A stretch of DNA of 7,534 nt from Nitrosomonadales bacterium. GTDB taxonomy: Bacteria > Pseudomonadota > Gammaproteobacteria > Burkholderiales > SG8-41. The stretch spans positions 1-7,534 of the forward strand of contig VFLF01000676.1 of assembly GCA_009885185.1 (NCBI GenBank), given 5' to 3'. The position numbers and the translations under genes are program-made. Within the stretch, counting starts at the first letter, position 1; every line of letters starts with the position of its first letter. Shown here piece by piece: positions 1-4,826 of the stretch. The notes beneath the pieces are model-generated. The model saw only the letters and a list, made by a program, of their open reading frames with translations. It was not told where the DNA came from and made no database searches.

Positions 1-447
1 CACGTTGACGTGATGACGCTTCACCACGTGCGCGATTTCGTGGCCCAGCACGCCGGCGAGTTGCGCTTCGTTGTCGAGAATATCGTAGAGACCGCACGTA
101 ATCAGAATGACGCCGCCAGGCATCGCCAGCGCGTTGATATTCGCCGCATTGGCAACGCCGAATCGCCACGGCAGATCTGGACGCTCGCTTTGCGAAGCGA
201 CCCACATGCCGACGCGGTTCACATAATTCTGTACCGCCGGATCGTTCACCAGTTCAACCTGACCCAGCATACGCCCCGCGAGACCGCGACCGATGTCGAT
301 TTCCTCTTGCTCGCTAATGCCTTTGGCCAGCGCGGCGATATCCTTGCCGGCATCGATCAAGCGATTGAAGTCAAAGCGCTGCTGGGCCTGCGCTGCAGCG
401 CATGCCACACAGAGCACCAGAAAAACCCAACGTTGGCTCTGTTTCAT
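1..447 (-). CDS. M48-family zinc metalloprotease, N-terminal part (runs off left edge)
   Basis: Read on the minus strand from the ATG at 447, the frame is open to the window edge (149 codons), so the C-terminal half is missing. Residues 1-21 form a signal peptide: MKQ, a hydrophobic stretch, then a probable signal peptidase I site after AQA. The M48 zinc motif HEIAH is at residues 136-140, preceded by the usual family stretch with NINALAMPGG at 103-112 and LDNEAQLAGVLG just before the motif. The two histidines bind zinc and the glutamate is catalytic. The third ligand, a downstream glutamate, lies outside the window. This points to a periplasmic, possibly membrane-associated protease of the envelope quality-control type (LoiP/BepA-like); the exact subfamily cannot be told without the C-terminus. 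A GAGGAA sequence just upstream of the ATG is a suitable ribosome binding site. The gene is divergent from the lipoprotein gene at 764. Confidence 0.9.
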   Translation of the reverse strand, partial: MKQSQRWVFLVLCVACAAAQAQQRFDFNRLIDAGKDIAALAKGISEQEEIDIGRGLAGRMLGQVELVNDPAVQNYVNRVGMWVASQSERPDLPWRFGVANAANINALAMPGGVILITCGLYDILDNEAQLAGVLGHEIAHVVKRHHVNV

Positions 448-575
448 TATTCCTCGGTCGTCACACCCACGGCGTGCGTTCGTGCCAAAACAGCATACCT
501 CAGACGGCCGGCATCCCGTAGCGCGGGCGGTGTTTCCCGACTTTCCGGCGCGTCGCTCCCAGCCTTGCACTTAAT

Positions 576-603
576 AAATTTAATCAATAAAAACAAATAC
601 TTA
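576..603 (+). repeat. Copy 1 of a 28-base AT-rich repeated element
   Basis: The last 18 bases, AATAAAAACAAATACTTA (586-603), recur exactly on the minus strand at 4339-4356. With the 10 bases before them the match is 26 of 28; the differences are T581/A and C585/G. In a genome this GC-rich, two such matches in intergenic or gene-end DNA are unlikely to be chance. The element is oriented toward the lipoprotein gene, whose start is 160 bases downstream. Its function is unknown. Confidence 0.7.
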
Positions 604-607
604 CTAT
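579..607 (+). promoter_or_regulatory. Possible sigma70-type promoter over repeat copy 1
   Basis: TTTAAT (579-584) as a -35-like box, a 17-base spacer, then TACTAT (602-607) as a -10-like box. Each box matches consensus only partly (3/6 and 4/6), so the sequence alone is weak evidence. The support is that repeat copy 2 shows the same geometry. It would drive the lipoprotein gene with a leader of about 150 bases. Confidence 0.25.
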
Positions 608-752
608 TTATTCGCCTCGGCGATCGGGCTTGAGTGCGATGGATCCGGACATTTTGCCCGCATGCATACGCCAACCGTACGCTGGCGCACAGAACTCCCT
701 GAACGAATGAGGAACAATGCCCGCGGGTCAATTTTTGTTGTGTATTCTTTAT

Positions 753-758
753 AAAGGA
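753..758 (+). promoter_or_regulatory. Ribosome binding site that decides the lipoprotein start
   Basis: AAAGGA lies 5 bases before the ATG at 764. An in-frame GTG at 761 would leave only 2 bases between site and start, so the ATG is preferred. Confidence 0.7.
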
Positions 759-763
759 TTGTG

Positions 764-1333
764 ATGCGTACAGCACTTGGCGTAGTAGCAGTAGTCGCAG
801 CGGCCTCGGTCGGATTCGGTTGCGCGCAAAAACCGTCAACCCCGGCAGCGGTGATCGAGGACAAGATTTACGTGGTGTCGCCAGATCAGGTGCAGGTGAA
901 AACCGGCATTGTCACCGGCGAAGTCACGGAGATGAAAGTCACCGAGCGCGTCGAACAAGGTACCGGCCGCGTGGATTCCCCGGCGAAACTCACTGGCAAG
1001 CTCAAGCTGACCAACAGTTCCACCGACCAGACCGTGCGCATGCTCGGCGGCAAGCTCATCTACATCGACGATCAGGGGCAAATCATCAAGATCGAACAGG
1101 CGCGTACCGAACCGGTCCTGAAATTTCCGTCATCGTTCAACAACGGCGCCGACCGGCTGGATCCGGGCCAGGATGCCACGCAGGCGGTGGAAGTGGATTT
1201 CCCCGCCGAAGCGCTGAAATCGAAAAAGCTGAAGGAAATCCGTCTCGAACTCGCGTATATCCCGTCGGCGTACAAAATGCAGACGGCGAATTTCAGCGTG
1301 TCCATCGGCGAACCGGTTGCAGGCAAGAAGTAA
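764..1333 (+). CDS. Putative lipoprotein of unknown function
   Basis: 189 residues. The N-terminus is a short basic start (MR), a hydrophobic run of Val/Ala (residues 4-16), then GFG-Cys20. This resembles a lipobox, although Gly at -3 and Phe at -2 are not the classic residues. If Cys20 is lipidated, the protein would be membrane-anchored and face the periplasm; Ala at +2 does not suggest inner-membrane retention. Residues 75-185 look like a beta-rich domain with alternating hydrophobic strands (KLTGKLKLTN at about 73-82, MLGGKLIYIDDQG, EIRLELAYIP). This recalls small extracytoplasmic beta-sandwich domains such as FxLYD, but I cannot assign a family. The start is chosen on the AAAGGA site. 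It is divergent from the M48 protease and followed by a GC-rich hairpin, so it is probably monocistronic or paired only with the small downstream ORF. Codon use looks like that of its neighbours. Confidence 0.85.
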   Translation: MRTALGVVAVVAAASVGFGCAQKPSTPAAVIEDKIYVVSPDQVQVKTGIVTGEVTEMKVTERVEQGTGRVDSPAKLTGKLKLTNSSTDQTVRMLGGKLIYIDDQGQIIKIEQARTEPVLKFPSSFNNGADRLDPGQDATQAVEVDFPAEALKSKKLKEIRLELAYIPSAYKMQTANFSVSIGEPVAGKK

Positions 1334-1350
1334 CTCACAGCACGCCCTGA

Positions 1351-1377
1351 CCGGACAGGGCAACCCGCCCTGCCCGG
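1351..1377 (+). terminator. GC-rich hairpin after the lipoprotein gene, possible terminator
   Basis: CCGGACAGGGC (1351-1361) pairs with GCCCTGCCCGG (1367-1377) around the loop AACCC, with a single A/C mismatch in an 11-base stem. It begins 17 bases after the lipoprotein stop. The following T run is short (cca then TTT), so intrinsic termination may be inefficient. It may instead be a stability or attenuation structure; see the finding on the recurring arms. Confidence 0.5.
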
Positions 1378-1400
1378 CCATTTAATCAAGAGCAGCTCCC

Positions 1401-1886
1401 ATGACCGCAGTCGAAGAACAACAGATGCTTGCGAGCCTTGCCGAAATATCGCAGGGCATAAAAGCCCTGCTGGAATTCGCCAAGGATCAGTCGCGCGAAC
1501 AGGAAAAAACCGCTGGAAAAGCGCTGCAACACCTGGGCAACATCGCGCGATCGGCTGATTACCCGCCTGCCTCCACCAGCGCCAGCACCCGCTCCAGCGC
1601 AAACGCCACCGCCTGCCGGCGCACCGATTCGCGGTCGCCGTCAAAACGCTTGACCGCCGTTTGCGTCACGCCATCCTTTAATCCCCAGCCGAAACACACG
1701 GTGCCGACCGGCTTTTGTGGCGTGCCGCCGGAAGGCCCCGCCGTGCCGCTCACCGACACTGCCACCTGCGCGTGGCTACGTTCGAGTGCGCCGACGGTCA
1801 TCTCGCGCACCGTCTCCAACGACACCGCGCCGAATTGCTCCAGTGTTTCGGGCTTAACGCCGAGCATCTCGCGCTTGGAAATATAG
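1401..1886 (+). CDS. Small hypothetical protein; frame runs on antisense to pncC
   Basis: The frame opens at ATG 1401 with AAGAG 8 bases upstream. Residues 1-52 or so look genuine: acidic and amphipathic, with heptad-like hydrophobic spacing (MLASLAEIS, IKALLEFAKD, ALQHLGNI), as in a short coiled-coil protein. From about residue 53 (base 1559 onward) the frame is the exact antisense of pncC. It becomes Ser/Thr/Pro/Arg-rich with no recognisable structure, typical of shadow coding. The gene therefore probably ended near 1558 originally, or still reads through for 328 bases opposite pncC. In another frame a TGA lies at 1556-1558, directly beside the pncC stop. No function can be assigned. It lies downstream of the lipoprotein gene in the same direction, across a hairpin. 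I trust the first 158 bases moderately and the rest hardly at all. Confidence 0.4.
   Translation: MTAVEEQQMLASLAEISQGIKALLEFAKDQSREQEKTAGKALQHLGNIARSADYPPASTSASTRSSANATACRRTDSRSPSKRLTAVCVTPSFNPQPKHTVPTGFCGVPPEGPAVPLTDTATCAWLRSSAPTVISRTVSNDTAPNCSSVSGLTPSISRLEI
1504..1523 (-). terminator. Weak candidate terminator for the pncC end of the operon
   Basis: On the minus strand, about 36 bases past the pncC stop, CGCT-TTTCC-AGCG forms a 4-base stem, followed by G and six T residues. The T tract fits an intrinsic terminator but the stem is short. It lies inside the convergent small ORF. No better candidate follows pncC. Confidence 0.2.
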
Positions 1887-2056
1887 GTGTAGACCACGAA
1901 GCCGCGCTCGAACCATTCCGAGCTGCCGGGTACCGCGGTGACAGCCTGCGCGATCCAGCCTCCGGTGCAGGATTCGGCCGTGGCCATCATCATGCCTTTG
2001 GCCTTGAGCGCCTTGCCGACACGTTCGGCGAGTTCATAGAGTTGTGGATCGGTCAT
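1559..2056 (-). CDS. pncC: Nicotinamide-nucleotide amidohydrolase PncC (CinA C-terminal domain)
   Basis: 165 residues, the normal length of stand-alone PncC. It deamidates NMN to nicotinate mononucleotide and ammonia, recycling the NMN released by DNA ligase and other NAD consumers in the cytoplasm. Family landmarks are present and keep the numbering I recall for the E. coli enzyme: TAESCTGG at 26-33 with conserved Ser29, GSSEWFERGFVVY at 44-56, Lys61, SGTAGPSGG at 103-111, KPVGTV at 115-120 and GDRESVRRQA at 140-149. One oddity is that the usual YSNEAK segment reads YTYISK (56-61), so the common Asn at 58 is Tyr. The ATG overlaps the pgpA stop as ATGA, so the two should be translationally coupled. 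It is the last gene of the minus-strand cluster, with its 3' end facing the small plus-strand ORF. Confidence 0.95.
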   Translation of the reverse strand: MTDPQLYELAERVGKALKAKGMMMATAESCTGGWIAQAVTAVPGSSEWFERGFVVYTYISKREMLGVKPETLEQFGAVSLETVREMTVGALERSHAQVAVSVSGTAGPSGGTPQKPVGTVCFGWGLKDGVTQTAVKRFDGDRESVRRQAVAFALERVLALVEAGG

Positions 2057-2562
2057 GATATTCCGTCGAATAAGATTTTGGCGATCGCCAGCGCCAGCAG
2101 CGTATAACCCGCCGCCAGCAGATCATCAAACATCACGCCAAAACCGTTTTTCAGCGTGCGGTCAAAATGGCGGATCGGCGGCGGCTTCACGATATCAAAA
2201 AACCGGAACAGCGCGAACGCCGCGAGCTGCCACATCCATCCCGCCGGCGTGAAAATCAGCACCAGCAGAAACGCCGCAGTTTCGTCCCACACCATGCCGC
2301 CGTGATCGGCCACGCCCAGCGCCCGACCGGTGATCTGGCATGCCCAAGCGCCAATAACAAAAAGCACAATAAAAACAATTAGTTGCGACACAACATCACT
2401 GTAGGCGGCCAATAGCGCAAACAATGGAAACGCCAACAGCGTGCCGAACGTGCCCGGCGCGAACGGCATCAGTCCGATGCCTCCCGCGAACGCGATGCCA
2501 TGCGCCGGGTGCGCATACACAAAGCGTGCGTTCGCTCGCGCCGGCAGCAAGGCGTCAGCCAA
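2053..2562 (-). CDS. pgpA: Phosphatidylglycerophosphatase A
   Basis: An inner-membrane phosphatase that converts phosphatidylglycerophosphate to phosphatidylglycerol. With the chosen start it has 169 residues, close to the usual 160-175. Landmarks: HPAHGIAFAGGIGL at 18-31, PGTFGT at 36-41, DHGGMVWDE at 86-94 (acidic active-site stretch), FRFFDIVKPPPIRHFDR at 119-135 and GFGVMFDDLLAAG at 140-152. Hydrophobic segments lie at about 42-54, 58-77, 97-118 and 150-165. The start is uncertain. The frame is open back to a GTG at 2625, with an ATG at 2610, but both lie well inside thiL and would add residues the family does not need. TTG 2562 overlaps the thiL stop by 8 bases, has GCGGG about 10 bases upstream and gives the expected length; TTG 2571 is nearly as good. 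The gene overlaps pncC by 4 bases at its end. Confidence 0.92.
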   Translation of the reverse strand: MADALLPARANARFVYAHPAHGIAFAGGIGLMPFAPGTFGTLLAFPLFALLAAYSDVVSQLIVFIVLFVIGAWACQITGRALGVADHGGMVWDETAAFLLVLIFTPAGWMWQLAAFALFRFFDIVKPPPIRHFDRTLKNGFGVMFDDLLAAGYTLLALAIAKILFDGIS

Positions 2563-3523
2563 AGTGATCAAACCCGCGTTGTGCGATGCGCAGCGGCAAG
2601 CCGTCGCCATCCATGACCGCCACACCGACTGCGCCCGACGGGGCCTTGATGATGCGCCCGATGCACGTCACGGGCGTGCGGCTGCGCGCACTCGCGCGCA
2701 GCACCGCCGACTGCCGCGAACGCGGCGCGGTGAAACACAATTCGTAATCATCACCACCTGACAGCAGCGCGTTTTGCGTGATGGCACGGGCGGCATGGGC
2801 GCGCAACATCGCCGAGCGCGGCAGCGCTTCCAGTTCAATCACCGCGGCAACCCCGGATCGCTCGCAGATGTGCCCCAAGTCGCCGAGCAATCCATCGGAG
2901 ATATCAATCGCGCTATGCGCAATGCCCCGCAGCGCAGCGCCCAGCGCCACGCGCGGCATGGGCCGGTCGAGTCGCCTCGACGCTGTCGCGAGTTGCCGCG
3001 CGGAAAGTCTGATTTTATGACTGCGCGCCGCGACCGCCAGCGCTGCCTCACCCAGCGTGCCCGACACCCACACCTCGTCGCCCGCACGCGCGCCGTCGCG
3101 CCGCAACGCCTTGTTCGCCGGCACTTCACCCATGATCTGCACGCACAGATTCAACGGCCCACGCGTGGTGTCGCCGCCAATGAGATCAACATCATGCGCG
3201 CGCGCGAGGCGCATGAAGCCGCGCGTGAACGCCGCCAGCCAGCGCTCATCCGCCCTAGGCAAGGCCAGCGCCAGCGTGGCCCAGCGCGGTGTCGCGCCCA
3301 TTGCCGCGAGATCAGAGAGATTGACCGCCAGCGTTTTGTGGCCCAGCGCCTCGGGATCGGTGCCTTTGAAAAAATGCCGGCCCTCGACCAGCATGTCCAC
3401 CGAGATCGCCAGCACATGGCCGCGCCGCACGCGGATCAGCGCCGCATCGTCGCCCACGCCAAGCAAGGTGTGCCGCGTGCGATGGGTGAAGTACCTGTCG
3501 ATCAGCCTGAATTCGCCGGGCAC
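2555..3523 (-). CDS. thiL: Thiamine-monophosphate kinase
   Basis: 322 residues, the full family length. It phosphorylates thiamine monophosphate with ATP to give thiamine diphosphate, the active cofactor, in the cytoplasm. Family motifs occur in order: GVGDDAAL at 22-29, SVDMLVEGRHF at 41-51, NLSDLAAMGA at 68-77, LIGGDTTRG at 114-122, GDEVWVSGTLGEA at 148-160, DISDGLLGDLGHI at 207-219 and SGGDDYELCF at 255-264. The conserved aspartates are the Mg/ATP-binding residues of the PurM-like fold. The GTG at 3523 is the only sensible start: stops lie just upstream in frame, and the protein then begins with the usual short lead into EFRLIDRYF. No strong ribosome binding site is visible; it may depend on coupling from the small membrane-protein gene ending 15 bases upstream. 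The C-terminus overlaps pgpA. Confidence 0.96.
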   Translation of the reverse strand: MPGEFRLIDRYFTHRTRHTLLGVGDDAALIRVRRGHVLAISVDMLVEGRHFFKGTDPEALGHKTLAVNLSDLAAMGATPRWATLALALPRADERWLAAFTRGFMRLARAHDVDLIGGDTTRGPLNLCVQIMGEVPANKALRRDGARAGDEVWVSGTLGEAALAVAARSHKIRLSARQLATASRRLDRPMPRVALGAALRGIAHSAIDISDGLLGDLGHICERSGVAAVIELEALPRSAMLRAHAARAITQNALLSGGDDYELCFTAPRSRQSAVLRASARSRTPVTCIGRIIKAPSGAVGVAVMDGDGLPLRIAQRGFDHFG

Positions 3524-3538
3524 GGGGTCGCGTGCCTA

Positions 3539-3814
3539 TCAGGCTTGCGGCAGCTTAGGCTGCATGGCCTTGCGCTGTTCTTGCAGCTTCGCCATGTCCG
3601 CCCGCCATTTCTTTTTAATCAACTCTGGCATCCAGAAATCCACCACGGCAAATCCGAGAAAAAACAGGATCAGCATGGTGATTTTGTCTTCAGGCAGAAA
3701 ATCGCGCCCGAAGAACAACACGTAAGCGCCGATCAGCAAATTCACCACGCCAGCGGCGTAAAACATGTAAATGCGCTTTTTCGTTCTTTGATCCAAGTCG
3801 TCCATTCCGTCCAT
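3539..3814 (-). CDS. Small two-helix membrane protein of unknown function
   Basis: 91 residues. An acidic then basic N-terminus (MDGMDDLDQRTKKR) leads into a hydrophobic segment at about 15-35, a charged turn (GRDFLPEDK, 36-44), a second hydrophobic segment at about 45-62, and a basic, Gln/Lys-rich tail (ELIKKKWRADMAKLQEQRK) that may be a short helix. By the positive-inside rule both ends would be cytoplasmic, giving a hairpin in the inner membrane. GGAG 6 bases before ATG 3814 supports that start over the ATG at 3805. It sits between nusB (48 bases upstream) and thiL (15 bases downstream), co-directional, so it is very likely part of the operon. I do not recognise the family. Coding quality (codon use, ribosome binding site, regular helices) is good, so I take it as a real gene. 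Confidence 0.85.
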   Translation of the reverse strand: MDGMDDLDQRTKKRIYMFYAAGVVNLLIGAYVLFFGRDFLPEDKITMLILFFLGFAVVDFWMPELIKKKWRADMAKLQEQRKAMQPKLPQA

Positions 3815-3862
3815 ACGCTGCTCCGTCGTTTACAACCCGTTTGATAGATGTCCGGCTCGCAC

Positions 3863-4309
3863 TCACCCGGCCGCGCGCGCATCGCGCGCCGCGCGCACTT
3901 CCGGCTCGCGCATGTGCGCCGCCAGTTTGTCTAGCACGCCGTTTACATACTTGTGACCGTCGGTGCCGCCAAAGTCTTTGGCGAGTTCAACCGCTTCGTT
4001 GATCACCACGCGATACGGCACTTCAGGGTGGCGCAGGAATTCACAACCGGCGATCATCAGCACTGCGCGCTCAATGGGTGAAAGCCGGTCTATCGGGCGA
4101 TCCAGGCACGGTTCCAAATCACGCTCGATGGTCTCGGCATCGTGGATAACGCCATCGAGCAGATCACGAAAATACAGCGCGTCGCATTTGTCGTAGCCGC
4201 GAAACAGCGCGATGTCGCGCGCGATTTCTGCCGCCGGGTTTTTTGACAGCAACCATTGATACAGGGCCTGCAAGGCGAATTCACGCGAGCGCGAGCGGGC
4301 GTTTTTCAC
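3863..4309 (-). CDS. nusB: Transcription antitermination factor NusB
   Basis: 148 residues (E. coli NusB is about 139). With NusE (ribosomal protein S10) it binds boxA RNA in the antitermination complex on rRNA operons. All-helical family landmarks: ARSRSREFALQALYQWL at 4-20 (the Arg-rich RNA-binding start), YFRDLLDGV at about 46-54, RLSPIERAVLMIAGCEF at about 75-91, PYRVVINEAVELAKDFGG at about 98-115 and YVNGVLDKLA at about 120-129. The start codon is GTG at 4309 (not ATG), with GAG about 8 bases upstream. The last 17 or so residues (REPEVRAARDARAAG) are a charged Arg/Ala tail beyond the folded domain, encoded by a CG-alternating stretch. It follows ribH after a 46-base AT-rich spacer, the largest gap in the ribD-to-nusB stretch, where an internal promoter is possible. 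Confidence 0.96.
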   Translation of the reverse strand: MKNARSRSREFALQALYQWLLSKNPAAEIARDIALFRGYDKCDALYFRDLLDGVIHDAETIERDLEPCLDRPIDRLSPIERAVLMIAGCEFLRHPEVPYRVVINEAVELAKDFGGTDGHKYVNGVLDKLAAHMREPEVRAARDARAAG

Positions 4310-4334
4310 GTCGAATGCTCGCGCATGGTCACGT

Positions 4335-4363
4335 TATATAAGTATTTGTTTTTATTCATTTAA
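4335..4363 (-). promoter_or_regulatory. Possible internal promoter for nusB over repeat copy 2
   Basis: On the minus strand, TTAAAT (4363-4358), a 17-base spacer, then TATATA (4340-4335); TATAAC shifted by two bases is an alternative -10. The -35 box is poor (3/6). The A/T-rich setting in a GC-rich operon and the identical geometry in repeat copy 1 are the reasons to list it. Transcription would start about 18 bases before the nusB GTG. Confidence 0.3.
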
Positions 4364-4366
4364 TTT
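4339..4366 (-). repeat. Copy 2 of the 28-base AT-rich repeated element
   Basis: A minus-strand match to 576-603: 18 bases exact (4339-4356) and 26 of 28 overall. The first 11 bases of this copy lie inside the end of ribH and encode its last residues (ending in Ile-Lys) and the TGA stop; the rest is in the ribH-nusB spacer. It is oriented toward nusB, whose start is 30 bases further on. Confidence 0.7.
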
Positions 4367-4826
4367 TGCGTAGCAGATTAACCATTTCCACTGCCGCCTG
4401 CGCGCAGTCGGCGCCCTTTTGCGCCATGCGCGCCAGGGCCTGATCGTCGTCCTCGGTGGTCAGTATCCCGTTGGCGATGGGCACGCCGGTGTCGAGTTGC
4501 ACGCGCGTGATACCCGCGCACGACTCATTCGAGACGATTTCAAAGTGATAGGTTTCACCCCGAATCACCGCGCCCAACGCCACCAGCGCGTCGTATTTTC
4601 CGCTGCGCGCCATGTTCTGCAACACCAGCGGGATTTCGAGCGCGCCCGGCACCGTGGCAATCGTCATGTCCCGCGGATCCACGCCGAGCTTGATCAGCTC
4701 GGCAGTGCACCCCGACAACAGGCCATCACCGATATCGCTATTGAAGCGGCCCACCACGATACCAACGCGCATTCCCGCGCCCCGGTGGTCGGGTTCAATT
4801 TCTTCGATGTTGTCGTATCGGCTCAT
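4356..4826 (-). CDS. ribH: 6,7-dimethyl-8-ribityllumazine synthase
   Basis: 156 residues, typical for the family. It condenses 5-amino-6-ribitylamino-uracil with 3,4-dihydroxy-2-butanone 4-phosphate (made by the adjacent ribB) to give the lumazine that RibE turns into riboflavin; the enzyme forms icosahedral or pentameric assemblies in the cytoplasm. Landmarks: VGRFNSDI at 25-32 (substrate-stacking Phe28), VPGALEIP at 59-66, [16 protein letters not shown] at 83-98 with the catalytic His94, [18 protein letters not shown] at 116-133 with the phosphate-binding Arg133, and the C-terminal helix ending LLRKIK. The ATG overlaps the ribB stop as ATGA; the upstream ribosome binding site is poor, which suggests coupled translation. 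The final codons fall inside repeat copy 2. Confidence 0.97.
   Translation of the reverse strand: MSRYDNIEEIEPDHRGAGMRVGIVVGRFNSDIGDGLLSGCTAELIKLGVDPRDMTIATVPGALEIPLVLQNMARSGKYDALVALGAVIRGETYHFEIVSNESCAGITRVQLDTGVPIANGILTTEDDDQALARMAQKGADCAQAAVEMVNLLRKIK

Larger units (their letters stand above)
448..763. other. Divergent intergenic region with an AT-rich island
   Basis: This 316-base gap separates the minus-strand protease from the plus-strand lipoprotein, so it should hold promoters for both. Frames crossing it are short, or are shadows of the protease gene, and none looks like a protein. Most of it is GC-rich, but 571-612 is almost purely A/T and contains copy 1 of the repeated element described separately. 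A second AT-rich patch (731-756) lies just before the lipoprotein start and contains TATTCT and TATAAA, but without a matching -35. I see no tRNA, riboswitch or convincing terminator here. Confidence 0.7.

Noticed and set aside
390..447. A lipobox in the M48 protease leader (Cys at about residue 16).
   Set aside because: The residues before it (Cys-Val-Ala) do not fit a lipobox, while AQA a few residues later fits an ordinary signal peptidase I site.
447..839. Minus-strand open frame across the divergent intergenic region.
   Set aside because: It overlaps the lipoprotein start on the opposite strand and ends at the protease start; its translation is Arg- and Cys-rich without structure.
1504..1510. 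Six A residues in the small ORF as a programmed -1 frameshift site, since -1 slippage would reach the TGA at 1556-1558.
   Set aside because: In the reading frame the codons are GAA AAA ACC, which do not allow both tRNAs to re-pair after slipping, and the -1 frame product looks less protein-like than the zero frame.
2367..2386. A third, weaker match to the AT-rich repeat (17 of 20 bases, beginning CAATAAAAACAA on the plus strand).
   Set aside because: It lies in the middle of pgpA, where the minus strand encodes a hydrophobic helix rich in Ile, Val, Leu and Phe. Those TT-rich codons explain the A-rich complement, and no gene boundary is near.
2774..3844. A 356-codon plus-strand open frame opposite thiL and the small membrane-protein gene.
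   Set aside because: Its product is Arg/His/Gln-rich with no motif, and the minus strand over the same bases encodes a complete ThiL with all family motifs. It is a shadow of GC-rich codon bias.
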